Both the position numbers and the translations under genes were made by a program. 64,000 nt of DNA from Affinundibacterium macrobrachii (GTDB lineage Bacteria; Pseudomonadota; Gammaproteobacteria; Burkholderiales; Burkholderiaceae_D), in the NCBI RefSeq assembly GCF_014652415.1, contig NZ_BMYT01000002.1, positions 703,756 through 767,755 of the forward strand, read 5' to 3'. Shown here one piece after another: positions 10,641 through 20,600 of this stretch (positions within the stretch are counted from its first letter, which is position 1; the number at the start of each line of letters is the position of its first letter). Below the pieces are notes generated by a model. It worked only from the letters and a program-made list of their open reading frames with translations, had not been told where the DNA came from and made no database searches.

Positions 10641-11465
10641 ATGAAAAAACTAAACCTACTATCTCTTATCATTATTTTTTCCGTATTACTCAGTGCGTGT
10701 GGCGGTGGCGATTCGACCAGTCCTAGCCAGAGTCCTAGCCCAACACCTATCGTTATTGTTAAGAAAACGATTAACGTTGATAACATAGAGCAGGTATTTG
10801 CTAGTTTCTTGCTCTATCGTTATCGGTTAACCAAAGAAATTGATCTGCTTTCGAAATTCAGTGGGACTATACCTGTCTCTTCTGCTAGGTTTGTTCCGTG
10901 TCCACTGGGGGGGAGTGTGGATAGGTCCGTTACGGTAACGTTTTACTATTGTTACACTGATCAAGGGGTAATGAATAGTGGCTCCATAACTTGGACCCCC
11001 CCAGGATATGGGCCAACTCGGAATAATTGGTATGATTTTGTTGATCTAAATTATCAATTGAGTGACGATACTGAAGTACAGCTGCTTAGTGGTATCTATC
11101 ATCCTTTGACGAGTACATTATTTAACACTGTCGATTTGCGACGTTTCAATGTTAAATATACTAGGGGAGCAAGAACTGAAACATATAACAATTATGCCGA
11201 GTGGCCAAGAATCGTTGAGATCACAACGTTTGATGGTGTGGCCAGCCAAAATTTTAAATTGACTGAATATGATGATAAAAGCTTGCCTGTTACACCAGTT
11301 ATCAGTGCGGCAGATGGTTCGAATATTAGTATCGAATTTAGCTCTAATGGTTCTGCGAATTTGAGCCTGCGAAACGATAAAGACGGTGTTGCACACGCGA
11401 CGAAAAACTTTACGCAAGCCGAGATCGATAGGCTTCTTGTGAAGGAAAGAAAATCAAAGACTTGA
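10641..11465 (+). CDS. Lipoprotein of unknown function
   Basis: A 274-residue protein with a lipoprotein signal peptide: a hydrophobic stretch, then lipobox LLSAC with Cys20 as the acylation site, followed by GGGDS and a Ser/Pro-rich linker (residues about 24-36). The remaining 235 residues match no family I can name. They are rich in beta-prone and aromatic residues and contain a Cys pair (PCPLGG... YYCY) that could form a disulfide. Base composition is A/T-richer than its neighbours. It stands alone between a LysR gene and the convergent SNF2 gene. Confidence 0.75.
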   Translation: MKKLNLLSLIIIFSVLLSACGGGDSTSPSQSPSPTPIVIVKKTINVDNIEQVFASFLLYRYRLTKEIDLLSKFSGTIPVSSARFVPCPLGGSVDRSVTVTFYYCYTDQGVMNSGSITWTPPGYGPTRNNWYDFVDLNYQLSDDTEVQLLSGIYHPLTSTLFNTVDLRRFNVKYTRGARTETYNNYAEWPRIVEITTFDGVASQNFKLTEYDDKSLPVTPVISAADGSNISIEFSSNGSANLSLRNDKDGVAHATKNFTQAEIDRLLVKERKSKT

Positions 11466-11531
11466 TTTTTTCATGACGCTACAGTGTTAATAGTGCGGTA
11501 AATGATCGATGCAAGCATTGACCGTTTCTTC

Positions 11532-14500
11532 TTATACACTCTCTTTTAATAAACTTAACAACGCCGCAGTATCCATACGTGCAGCGGCATCGCCACCATC
11601 TAATAAACTGTCCGCAAGATCACGTTTTTCGGCATGTAGTGCGAGGATCTTTTCTTCTATCGTGTCTTGCGTTACCAATCGATAAATCGTGACTGGGCGT
11701 TGTTGTCCCATGCGGTGCGCACGGTCTGAGGCTTGGTCTTCTACCGCTGGGTTCCACCATGGATCAAGGTGAATCACGTAATCGGCGGCAGTTAGATTGA
11801 GACCCGTTCCGCCAGCTTTTAAGCTGATTAAGAAGATATCGCCGTGACCTGCTTGAAATGCATCGACGCGTTTTTTACGTTCTTGTGCTGGTGTGCTACC
11901 GTCAATATATTGATAGGCGATCCCTTGTTGATCGAGCCAATCACGAACTAATGCTAGGTGATCGACGAATTGGCTAAACACCAAAGCCTTGTGGCGATTG
12001 TCGAGTAATTCTTCAACCGTATGTTGCAAGACCGCGAGTTTGCTGCCACTGATGTTGGCGTTTTTCATTACCAGTTTTGGGTGGCAGCAGAAGCGGCGCA
12101 GCTTGGTAATTTCCGCCAATACTTGCATCGATTGACCGGAAGTCGGATCGATCTGCGCGATTTTGTCGATGGCTTCTTGCCTTAATGCCTCATACAGATG
12201 GCGTTCTTCGTCGCTGAGTTCAACTTGTAGATTGATCTCGGTGCGTGGTGGCAGTTCACTTAAGACTTGCGTCTTGGTACGCCGTAAGATAAATGCTTGA
12301 ATTAGCTTTTTCAAATGGGCGCGCACCGCTTTGTCGCCGCGTTCGATCGGGGCGCTAAATTTATCGATGAAGTGTTCTTTTGATCCTAATAATCCTGGGT
12401 TGATGAAGCGGAACAGATTCCACAATTCACCTAAATGATTTTCTACGGGGGTTCCGCTAGCAATCATCTTAAAATCTGCGCTCAAAGCCATGGCAGCTTG
12501 GCTGCGCTTGGTCGCGGCATTCTTAATGACTTGTGCTTCGTCTAGCACAACGCTGTGCCAATGCTGTGCTGCAAAGCTTGCTGCATCTTGTTGTAGCATG
12601 CCGTAACTAGCAATCACGATATCAAAAGCGCCCAAATCTTGTAGTGAACGTTCTTGTTGATAAGCGCGAATTTTCAGTGTGGGCGCAAAGCGTGCCACTT
12701 CGCTTTGCCAATTCATCGCAACCGAAATTGGCGCGACCACTAAAGCTGGCCCATTTGGTGCGCGATCGACTAACAGTGCTAGCGTTTGCACCGTTTTGCC
12801 TAAACCCATATCATCCGCCAAGCATGCGCCCACACCCCATTTGGCCAGTCTAGCTAACCATTGGAAACCTTCTAATTGATAGTCGCGTAATTGTGCTTGT
12901 AAAGTGGATGGCACTTGCGGCGTAAAGTTGGCGAGTACTTCTAGTTTTTCGACTTGCTCACGCCAAGCTTTATCGACTTTGAGTTCACCAACTTCATCGG
13001 CTAGTTCTGCCAGTGCAGGAGCCGCTAAAGAATTGATGCGTATGCCATCTTTTCCACTCAGTTCTGCAAAATGGCGTAATTCGTCCAAGCGTTTGCGGAA
13101 GCTTTCGGTTAAGGCGATAAAGTCATGTTCACCAATTTTTAAGAAGCGTCCCTTAGTTGTTTCTGCCATTTGCATTAGTTCTCGCAGCGCCAGTACCCGA
13201 CCATCATCGAGGGTGACTTCACCACCAGCGACAAACCATTCGCCCTGTTTTTTGATACTCAGGCGCATATTGCCTAGAGATCTTTGTCCTTGTAGACGGA
13301 AGCGCTCACCTTCAGGCCATACCAATTGCAATTGTTGCTCGGGAATTGCGTTGAGTTGGCTTAACAATTCCAGACATTGTTCCGGCGTTTGCCATTGCCA
13401 TTCGCGATTACTTTCTTCCGCGCTATCGGCCTGCGTAAAAGCTGGACAGCTAGCGAGGATGTCTTGTAAGGCGGTATTTTCTGCGACTAAATTACGGCTT
13501 GCTTGTACCGTTTTTCCATCGATTTCGCCCAACACATTGCTAGCACCTTTTGCTGGCATCAACCATGCACCCTGCGCTAAGGGACGCACTAATAACTGCA
13601 AACGTAGACCTTCTTTGAGCGGCAGTAAGTGTGCATACAAAGTGGCATCGGCTGCTACCGTATGAATGTGCTGCGCTAATTCTGGCAGGTCAGAATGAAT
13701 CGCTAGATGCGGTGCAATCGCCGCGATCACATCAACCAATTGCGATTTGGCTGCGCTTGGCACCGTCAGTCCAGAACCGAGGATGCTCGCAATTTGTTTG
13801 ATCTCGGGACTAGAGCTATAAATCGCCAAGCGCGTTGGTGTTTCTTTGCGCGCGACGTAAGCTTGTTGAGCCGTGATTGGCGGTTCTAATTGCAAGCTAA
13901 TGTGATCGTTCTTTTCTTTGAGAAAAAGAGTCAGTTCGCCTTTGACGATATCGACACGAATATCCGGTGCATCGCTCCAATACACTTGTGGGTGACTGAT
14001 CAGCAAAGGCAAGACTTTGTCGATGTCGAGTGTATATTCGGCGTGACCGTAATAGCCATCTAAAGTCTTGCGTACGCAGTCGATTACTTGCTTATCTTGT
14101 TCGCTAAGATAAGTTAGGCTTTCTTGCTCCTGCACTAGACGCTTGAGCGCAATCGGTCGGCCCTTACTCCACACACCTTTGGCACTGATTTTTTGTTCGC
14201 GCGGTTCTATTAGCGCGTGATCACGCAATACGCTTAGTTGCCAGACTAAGCGCGTTTCGGTCGGGGCTTTGTGATTGTCGCTATTCGTAGTTAGATTTAA
14301 TTGACTTAAGGCAGTCAGTGCACGTTGCCAAGATTCTTCGCGTTGGAAGCAGCTATACAGTGGCTGTAGTTTGTGTTGTGCATGCCAAGCCGTCATTTGT
14401 GGCGCATCGCCATAGTGTTTGGCTAGCAAGGCATCGGCCTCTGCTGCCAACCATAGGTAGCCATGTTTGGTATAGCGTTGATAGGCAGCACGCAATCGTT

Positions 14501-15626
14501 GATGTGCATCTTCTCTGATTGGTTCGCTTTCCCAAAACAGAGCTAAACACTCGAATAAAGTTTCAACGCCAAGTTCACGTTGCAATACAAAGCGTTTGCT
14601 TGTGAGTGGTGTTCCTTTGGAGATATGGTTAGTGAGTGATTCCAATAGATAGTATGTGAAGGCATCGTTTTGTTTGATGCCATCATCAACTTGCTCTTTT
14701 AGTTTTTTGCGATGGTCTGCGCTATCGACCGCGAATAAGCAAACCGTGTAAAGCAGACCAAGCAGGTCACCCAAATGAACTTTGCGCTTGCCAGTGTTTT
14801 TCTTGATATTTTTCGTAATCGCTTCGATCTGTTCTAAAGCCAGCGCATAGTCGCCACGGCTGATTGCGACCGCGAATGCATGTGTGCTGCGATGTTCATC
14901 CAAGCAGTACGCTGCTAATTTTTCTAATGCAGCAAAATCGGCACGTAGCAGTGTCTGCCAGATTAATTGCTCCAGCACTAGTGGAATACCTTCACCTAAC
15001 TGCGCTAAATTTTCTAGCGCATATTGATAGGCAGCTTGGGTGTCACCAGCAGTCCAATTGTTTTGGTAAAACAAATCAGATAGCAAAATACCTTTGCTAA
15101 ATGCAGAGAATTGATTAAAGATCTGTTGACCTGCATTGGTCTTAAATAGCTGCTCAGCCAAGACGGTTTTGTCACCAGTACGTGCTTCGAAAAATTCATT
15201 GCGCCAATAAGCGATTCCATCGATCTCATTAATCAAGCAGGAAAAGAATAATTCGCGTCGACAAAAAGCGGCGTTATGCACCTTCCAATGTTTGTATTCT
15301 TCTCGCTTGCTTAGAATCACGCGAATGCTACTAATCCAAGCATGGATGTCGCTGTGTTCCAATAGATGTGCAATCAATGGCATCTGTAAGCCTTCATTCA
15401 GCACATAGCCTTTGCCGCTCACAGGCGAGACCAATTGCTTTTCATGTAGCACGGCCAATTGATCACGCACCGCTATCACTCCTGGCACTTCACCCGCTTT
15501 TCCAAAAGATTCGCGCCGCTGCAACAACAATTCCAGCATGACATTTTGGCTGAGTGGCGAGTCAAGTAGCGCGAGTGCATACAGAAATGGAAATTCCTGC
15601 GCTTCGAGATGATCAAATTGGTGCAT
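11532..15626 (-). CDS. SNF2-family DEAD/DEAH-box helicase/translocase
   Basis: A 1364-residue protein. The C-terminal third (about 905-1364) is a complete Snf2 ATPase: Walker A DDMGLGKT with Lys944, the Walker B-like DEAQ box in VVLDEAQVIKNA, SGTPVENHLGELWNLFRFINPG, then helicase_C with FLISLKAGGTGLNL, HLDPWWNPAVEDQA and the arginine-finger motif DRAHRMGQ. These proteins translocate on double-stranded DNA and remodel or strip bound proteins. The first 900 residues show no SWIM zinc motif (bacterial SNF2 proteins often have one) and no clear nuclease motif. They contain helical-repeat-like segments, and the region before the motor resembles the SNF2_assoc segment. Monocistronic and divergent from the PhoD gene. 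Confidence 0.92.
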   Translation of the reverse strand: MHQFDHLEAQEFPFLYALALLDSPLSQNVMLELLLQRRESFGKAGEVPGVIAVRDQLAVLHEKQLVSPVSGKGYVLNEGLQMPLIAHLLEHSDIHAWISSIRVILSKREEYKHWKVHNAAFCRRELFFSCLINEIDGIAYWRNEFFEARTGDKTVLAEQLFKTNAGQQIFNQFSAFSKGILLSDLFYQNNWTAGDTQAAYQYALENLAQLGEGIPLVLEQLIWQTLLRADFAALEKLAAYCLDEHRSTHAFAVAISRGDYALALEQIEAITKNIKKNTGKRKVHLGDLLGLLYTVCLFAVDSADHRKKLKEQVDDGIKQNDAFTYYLLESLTNHISKGTPLTSKRFVLQRELGVETLFECLALFWESEPIREDAHQRLRAAYQRYTKHGYLWLAAEADALLAKHYGDAPQMTAWHAQHKLQPLYSCFQREESWQRALTALSQLNLTTNSDNHKAPTETRLVWQLSVLRDHALIEPREQKISAKGVWSKGRPIALKRLVQEQESLTYLSEQDKQVIDCVRKTLDGYYGHAEYTLDIDKVLPLLISHPQVYWSDAPDIRVDIVKGELTLFLKEKNDHISLQLEPPITAQQAYVARKETPTRLAIYSSSPEIKQIASILGSGLTVPSAAKSQLVDVIAAIAPHLAIHSDLPELAQHIHTVAADATLYAHLLPLKEGLRLQLLVRPLAQGAWLMPAKGASNVLGEIDGKTVQASRNLVAENTALQDILASCPAFTQADSAEESNREWQWQTPEQCLELLSQLNAIPEQQLQLVWPEGERFRLQGQRSLGNMRLSIKKQGEWFVAGGEVTLDDGRVLALRELMQMAETTKGRFLKIGEHDFIALTESFRKRLDELRHFAELSGKDGIRINSLAAPALAELADEVGELKVDKAWREQVEKLEVLANFTPQVPSTLQAQLRDYQLEGFQWLARLAKWGVGACLADDMGLGKTVQTLALLVDRAPNGPALVVAPISVAMNWQSEVARFAPTLKIRAYQQERSLQDLGAFDIVIASYGMLQQDAASFAAQHWHSVVLDEAQVIKNAATKRSQAAMALSADFKMIASGTPVENHLGELWNLFRFINPGLLGSKEHFIDKFSAPIERGDKAVRAHLKKLIQAFILRRTKTQVLSELPPRTEINLQVELSDEERHLYEALRQEAIDKIAQIDPTSGQSMQVLAEITKLRRFCCHPKLVMKNANISGSKLAVLQHTVEELLDNRHKALVFSQFVDHLALVRDWLDQQGIAYQYIDGSTPAQERKKRVDAFQAGHGDIFLISLKAGGTGLNLTAADYVIHLDPWWNPAVEDQASDRAHRMGQQRPVTIYRLVTQDTIEEKILALHAEKRDLADSLLDGGDAAARMDTAALLSLLKESV

Positions 15627-15883
15627 TGGCTGAGGGATTTTGAGGAATTCTGAAAGCTGGATTTTACCTGATTTGCGCCTGTGTTAAGTATCACATTACT
15701 CTGAGCCTAGTGTTTAGGATCTGGTCTCATTTGTAATCTATTATTTTCTAAGGATGTGCTAATTATTTGGCTTGGTGGAAGATGGCGGTGATTGAATTGA
15801 TTCGAATAAACTCTCTAAGCCTGGTCATTAACAAGTAACAATGCATTCATAGTATCAAGACCTTCATCACTCGGAGGTCGTAT

Positions 15884-17584
15884 ATGAATTCTCAACATAG
15901 TCGTCGTCAGTTTATTCGTCAATTCGCAGCTACTACTGCGGTTGCTTCAACTAGTCTCGCTTTAAGTGCATGTGGCGGTGCAGGAATTGCGCCGGTGTAT
16001 GCGACTTTTGAGCATGGTGTGGCTAGTGGTGATCCCTTGAGTGATCGCGTTATTATTTGGACGCGGGTAACACCATCGAGCAACTACGATGGTCGAGATT
16101 TTGAATTGACTTGGCAGCTTGCAAGTGACGAGCAATTTTCTAAGGTGATTAAGTCGGGTTCGATTGTGACCAATGCGAGTCGAGACTTCACTGCAAAAAT
16201 TGACGTGACGGGTTTGAGTGCAAACACCAATTACTTTTATCGCTTTAATTTTGATAGTCGCTTATCGCCAGTGGGGCGTACCAAGACTTTGCCGATTGGT
16301 AGCGTGCAACAAGTTAAGCTCGCAGTCGTTTCTTGCTCGAATTATCCGGCTGGCTATTTTCATGTCTATGCAGAGATTGCCAAATTAAACGATCTTGATG
16401 CCGTGCTGCATCTTGGCGACTATATTTATGAATATCCACGCGATGGTTATGCTTCGCAAGATGCGGCGAGTTTGAATCGTCAAGTCGAACCAAAAACCGA
16501 GATCGTTACCTTGACGGATTACCGCACGCGATATGCGATTTATCGTAGTGATACCGATCTGCAAGCGGTGCATGCGAAGCATCCTTTCATTACGGTTTGG
16601 GATGATCACGAGTTTGCTAACGATACTTGGAATGGCGGTGCAGAAAACCATGATCCAGCCAAAGAAGGTCCATTTAGCGCACGTCGCGCCGCAGCTTTAC
16701 AGGCTTATCATGAATGGATGCCAATTCGCTTGCCTGATGCGAGTAAAAATGATCGCATCTACCGCTCATTCGATTTTGGTAATCTAGCTTCCTTGCATAT
16801 GTTAGATACGCGATTGATTGGTCGTGATAAACAATTATCTTATGCGACGTATATGGGAGCTGGTGGTGCGTTTGATACGGCAAAGTTTAGTGCCGATATG
16901 GGCAATCCAAACCGTCAATTGATGGGGCAGGAACAAAGCACTTGGCTGCAAGCACAAATGAGTAAATCAACTGCGACTTGGCAGATTTTGGGGCAGCAGA
17001 TTTTGATGGCGCGCATGAATATACCGGCACCACTAGTGTTGGGACAAATTAGCTTCTCGGATTACACCACGCTATTAGGAAAAGCCCAACTAGCACCAGC
17101 AACTTTGACGTCGAGCGAAACAGCGATACTGACGCAACCCGCGATTCCATACAATCTTGATGCTTGGGATGGCTATGTAGTGGCGCGTGAAACTGTATTT
17201 GCGACCGCCAAAGCATTGGATAAAAATTTGATCTCTTTGGCTGGAGATACGCACAATTCATGGGCGAGTGATTTGCTTGATTTGAATGCGAACGCGATCG
17301 GTGTTGAGTTTGGTGTTTCGTCCGTGAGTTCACCAGGTTTTGAAGAATACTTTGCGAAAGAAGATCCGGCGAAGGTAGCAGCAGGATTAGAGCAAATCAT
17401 TGCGCCATTGGTGTACGCAGAAACGAAAAGTCGTGGTTATATGTTGGTGTCGGCTACACCGTCTGAAGCGCGTTGTGAATGGCGTTATGTGAGCACGGTA
17501 AAGTCAAAAACATATACCGCTGTGAGTGGCAAAACTCTCAAGGTTTTGCCTGGTAAAGCGAACCGTAAATTATTGCCTACTTGA
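15884..17584 (+). CDS. phoD: PhoD-family alkaline phosphatase/phosphodiesterase, Tat-exported
   Basis: A 566-residue protein. A twin-arginine signal (SRRQFIRQF, Arg7-Arg8) leads into a hydrophobic stretch ending LALSAC (Cys30), a possible lipobox, so it may be a Tat-exported lipoprotein. A small PhoD_N beta-sandwich (about 40-145; FEHGVASGDPLSDRVIIWTRV) precedes the metallophosphatase domain with the metal motifs VVSCSNYPAGY, LHLGDYIYEY, WDDHEFANDTW and LAGDTHNSW. PhoD enzymes use iron and calcium to release phosphate from mono- and diesters outside the cytoplasm. Its start is preceded by a strong CGGAGG site. No Pho box was recognised by eye. Confidence 0.94.
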   Translation: MNSQHSRRQFIRQFAATTAVASTSLALSACGGAGIAPVYATFEHGVASGDPLSDRVIIWTRVTPSSNYDGRDFELTWQLASDEQFSKVIKSGSIVTNASRDFTAKIDVTGLSANTNYFYRFNFDSRLSPVGRTKTLPIGSVQQVKLAVVSCSNYPAGYFHVYAEIAKLNDLDAVLHLGDYIYEYPRDGYASQDAASLNRQVEPKTEIVTLTDYRTRYAIYRSDTDLQAVHAKHPFITVWDDHEFANDTWNGGAENHDPAKEGPFSARRAAALQAYHEWMPIRLPDASKNDRIYRSFDFGNLASLHMLDTRLIGRDKQLSYATYMGAGGAFDTAKFSADMGNPNRQLMGQEQSTWLQAQMSKSTATWQILGQQILMARMNIPAPLVLGQISFSDYTTLLGKAQLAPATLTSSETAILTQPAIPYNLDAWDGYVVARETVFATAKALDKNLISLAGDTHNSWASDLLDLNANAIGVEFGVSSVSSPGFEEYFAKEDPAKVAAGLEQIIAPLVYAETKSRGYMLVSATPSEARCEWRYVSTVKSKTYTAVSGKTLKVLPGKANRKLLPT

Positions 17585-17611
17585 GTTGTGCACTGAGATA
17601 AGTCGTATATG

Positions 17612-17647
17612 AAGAAGGAGGCGTGGCGGTGGCGATGCTTCCTTCTT
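17612..17647. terminator. Possible terminator hairpin between convergent phoD and livM
   Basis: AAGAAGGA (17612-17619) and TCCTTCTT (17640-17647) can pair across a 20-base G-rich loop between the two convergent genes. The T-run is short and the loop long, so this is a weak candidate. Confidence 0.35.
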
Positions 17648-17660
17648 TGTACAAGCTGAA

Positions 17661-18731
17661 TTACTTTAGCTTGTGGCTTCGCAGTTTGCCAACAATGCCG
17701 GTCGGGAAAAAGTAGACCGACAGAATAAACAAAACACCCAGCCACAGCATCCAACGATCAGGATGAAATATTTGTGCCAAGATAGGAAAATCAACTAGCG
17801 ATTCAGCGCCTTGGGCCATTAAATTTTTCAAGTAATTTTGCGCAATGATAAATAACGCCGCACCAATCACTGCACCATATAAAGTACCCATACCACCGAT
17901 CACGACGATCAATAAAATGTCGGTCATGACCTCAAAACTTAGCATGGTTTTGGGCCCAACATAACGTAGCCATAGCGCCATTAAAGCACCTGCTAACGCA
18001 GCTAATAAAGCTGCTAAACAATTCGCCAACACACGATACACAACGGTACGATAACCAAGCGCTTCAGCGCGGAATTCATTTTCACGTATTGCCTGTAGGA
18101 CGCGACCGAATGGTGAATTGACGACGCGCAGCAAGAATAAAAACAGTAATACGCAAACGCTAAATACGATGTAATAGGTAATGATCTTGCCGTCGATGGT
18201 ACGTCCCCATAAATCATTTTCAAATAGCTGAAAGCCGGGTGTCAGAATTTCTGGAACGCGAAAGGTAATGCCATCTTCGCCACCAGTGAGATCAGACAGT
18301 TGTGACGCTAATACGGCAAATGAGGATGCCACTGCCAAAGTAATCATCGAGTAAAAAATGGCACGTACGCGTAAGGCGAATAAACCTATCATCAATGCGA
18401 GTGCCACTGTCAAGATCAAAGCGAGTAAAACACCGATCACGATGATGCCCCAGCCTGGTGTGCCAGATGATAGTGCTAAGCCAACGCCGTAAGCACCGAT
18501 GCCAAAAAACATTGTGTGCGCGAATGAAACGATACCGGTATAGCCGAGTAGTAAATCGTAAGACGCGACCAAAATAATGTAGATGCAAATTGTCGCTGCG
18601 GTATTCAAAGGGCGTGCGCCGCTCGTGATGAATGGTGCCGCAGCCAATCCGAAAAATGTCAGTAATAATAAAGCCGATAGCATACGGCTACGCGGTAGAT
18701 CATCGGACAAGAGTTGACGGAATAGATTCAT
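17661..18731 (-). CDS. livM: Branched-chain amino acid-type ABC transporter permease LivM
   Basis: A 356-residue inner-membrane permease of the HAAT family with about nine to ten helices. LivM signatures are LLGYTGIVSFAHTMFFGIGAYGVGL near residue 60 and, in the cytoplasmic EAA-like loop, GRVLQAIRENEFRAEALGY near residue 215. Last gene of a minus-strand operon in the order hydrolase, binding protein, livG, livF, livH, livM, 63 bp after livH. HAAT systems import branched-chain amino acids, but also amides, urea and aromatic or carboxylic compounds, so the substrate is open. Confidence 0.92.
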   Translation of the reverse strand: MNLFRQLLSDDLPRSRMLSALLLLTFFGLAAAPFITSGARPLNTAATICIYIILVASYDLLLGYTGIVSFAHTMFFGIGAYGVGLALSSGTPGWGIIVIGVLLALILTVALALMIGLFALRVRAIFYSMITLAVASSFAVLASQLSDLTGGEDGITFRVPEILTPGFQLFENDLWGRTIDGKIITYYIVFSVCVLLFLFLLRVVNSPFGRVLQAIRENEFRAEALGYRTVVYRVLANCLAALLAALAGALMALWLRYVGPKTMLSFEVMTDILLIVVIGGMGTLYGAVIGAALFIIAQNYLKNLMAQGAESLVDFPILAQIFHPDRWMLWLGVLFILSVYFFPTGIVGKLRSHKLK

Positions 18732-18794
18732 ATAATTTTCGTTCTCTAGGTAAATTGCAGCAAATTTTTACGGCATACTTTTTCGCGTATGCGA

Positions 18795-19799
18795 TTAAGC
18801 TCCGCGCCGACCAATCGCGTACAGACCTGCTGGCCGCCACAATAGAATCGCCATCATCAAAGCAATATTTGATACTAAGGCGAATTTGGGTGCTAAAAAT
18901 CCTGCGTAATTCGTTACCAGGGCCATCAATAAAGCGCCAATAAAACAACCGCCAACCGAGCCTAAGCCGCCAATGATGACTACGATAAATACCATGACCA
19001 TCACTTCACTGCCCATCGCGGCGGTCAGTGTTTCTTTGTACAAGCCCCACATCACACCACCTAAACCAGCGAGTGCTGAGCCAGCCGCGAATACCGCGAC
19101 GAATAGACGACGAATGCGATAACCCAAGGCTTCCACCATCTCGCCATTTTCAACACCTGCGCGGATTAATAAACCTAGCTTGGTACGATTCAGAATCAAG
19201 AACATGGACAAAAAGACGATGATGCCAACTACCACAGCGATCAATCGATACTTTTCAATCGCCGCATCGCCAATAAAAATCGCGCCGCGTAGGCTTTCTG
19301 GTAGGGGCAAAGGAATCTGTTCAGCGCCCCAGATGACACCGATGATTTGTTCGGCGACGATCATGCCACCCATCGTAATGAGAATTTGTTTTAAATGTTG
19401 TCCATACACAGGCATGATGATCAAGCGTTCAAACGCCCAACCTAAAACCGCGGTGACTAACATTGCAAAAATAAGGGCTAAACCAAGTACGCCCAGATTC
19501 ATCCATAAAGAGTCAATCTCTAGCCATCCCTTCATCGGCAATAGCACCATGGTTGCTGCGTAAGCGCCGACAGCGACAAATGCACCATGACCAAAATTTA
19601 AAACATCCATCAGACCAAACACCAGCGTCAAGCCACTAGCCATGATGAAGATCATCATACCCATTGCAAGCCCAGCCACAGTCAAGGTGAGCCACGTGGG
19701 AAAACTGCCGATCAAGGGCAGCATCGCCAACGCCAATACAGGCACTAAAAAAAGAGGCGCTAGATCGCGCGGTTTGCTTGGTAGATCAGGATTGCTCAT
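18795..19799 (-). CDS. livH: Branched-chain amino acid-type ABC transporter permease LivH
   Basis: A 334-residue HAAT permease, partner of LivM, with eight or nine transmembrane helices. Diagnostic stretches are ASGLTLVFGLMDVLNFGHGAF (about residues 54-73) and the coupling-loop sequence LLIRAGVENGEMVEALGY. A longer than usual hydrophilic N-terminus (about 17 residues, MSNPDLPSKPRDLAPL) precedes the first helix. It lies 47 bp downstream of livF. The ribosome binding site is weak, which fits translation coupled to the upstream genes. Confidence 0.92.
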   Translation of the reverse strand: MSNPDLPSKPRDLAPLFLVPVLALAMLPLIGSFPTWLTLTVAGLAMGMMIFIMASGLTLVFGLMDVLNFGHGAFVAVGAYAATMVLLPMKGWLEIDSLWMNLGVLGLALIFAMLVTAVLGWAFERLIIMPVYGQHLKQILITMGGMIVAEQIIGVIWGAEQIPLPLPESLRGAIFIGDAAIEKYRLIAVVVGIIVFLSMFLILNRTKLGLLIRAGVENGEMVEALGYRIRRLFVAVFAAGSALAGLGGVMWGLYKETLTAAMGSEVMVMVFIVVIIGGLGSVGGCFIGALLMALVTNYAGFLAPKFALVSNIALMMAILLWRPAGLYAIGRRGA

Positions 19800-19846
19800 A
19801 TACGGTAATTACCTATTGCTTGATGTGACGGCAAATTGTTCTGGCT

Positions 19847-20599
19847 TTATTGATGGCTGGCCAGTGATAGTCCTAATAATTTTTGCTGTAAATCTTCATT
19901 GTTTGCTAGTTCGCGCATGCTGCCGGTATGCACGACACGACCATCATCCATGACGGCTACCGTGTCACCCAAATTTTTTACAAAGTTAAAATTCTGCTCG
20001 ACCAAGAGTATGGTGGTATCGGTCGCTTTGAGTTCTGTGAAAGCGTCCATCAGGCTTTGAATAATGGCAGGTGCCAAGCCTTTGGTTGGTTCATCGACCA
20101 GTAATAATTTGCGCGGCTCTATCATCGCGCGCGCAATCGCTACCATTTGTTTTTGACCGCCGGATAGGTTGCCAGCGGGGTAATTCCAGAACTTTTTTAA
20201 AGCGGGAAAGAAAGCAAAAATCCATTCAAGCCGATGCGTATCCATCGTTCCATTGCGTGCGGCTAAGTGCAGGTTTTCTTTCACCGTCAAATCCGAAAAG
20301 ATCTCCATGCTTTCAGGTACATAAGCAATGCCTGCTTGTGCAATTATTGGCGTTGCTTGCGCTGCGATGTTGTTGCCATCGAACAGAATGCTACCTTGGC
20401 TGGCTTTCCATAAACCCATAATCGTGCGCAAAGTAGTAGTCTTGCCAGCACCATTTCGACCGAGTAAAACCGAGAGACCACCACGCGGCACTAGCAAATC
20501 GACACCTTGCAAAATGTGGTACTCGCCTATATGCGTATGGACGCCATTCAACTGTAATAGTGGTTGATCTACCTGGGTTGGATCTATTACTTCAGACAT
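19847..20599 (-). CDS. livF: HAAT ABC transporter ATP-binding protein LivF
   Basis: A 250-residue ATPase: Walker A GRNGAGKT (about residues 48-55), the LivF-type Q-loop region GIAYVPESMEIF, signature LSGGQKQMVAIARAM, Walker B LLLVDEPTKGLAP and a switch histidine replaced by the LivF-type VEQN. It drives ATP-powered uptake together with LivG. Its ATG follows the livG stop by one base, with GGAGTGG as the ribosome binding site inside livG, so the two are translationally coupled. Confidence 0.94.
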   Translation of the reverse strand: MSEVIDPTQVDQPLLQLNGVHTHIGEYHILQGVDLLVPRGGLSVLLGRNGAGKTTTLRTIMGLWKASQGSILFDGNNIAAQATPIIAQAGIAYVPESMEIFSDLTVKENLHLAARNGTMDTHRLEWIFAFFPALKKFWNYPAGNLSGGQKQMVAIARAMIEPRKLLLVDEPTKGLAPAIIQSLMDAFTELKATDTTILLVEQNFNFVKNLGDTVAVMDDGRVVHTGSMRELANNEDLQQKLLGLSLASHQ

Positions 20600-20600
20600 C

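Noticed and set aside
11532..17584. Phage-defence island around the SNF2 helicase
   Set aside because: The neighbours are a lipoprotein and a PhoD phosphatase; no nuclease, methylase, PLD or other defence partner is present.
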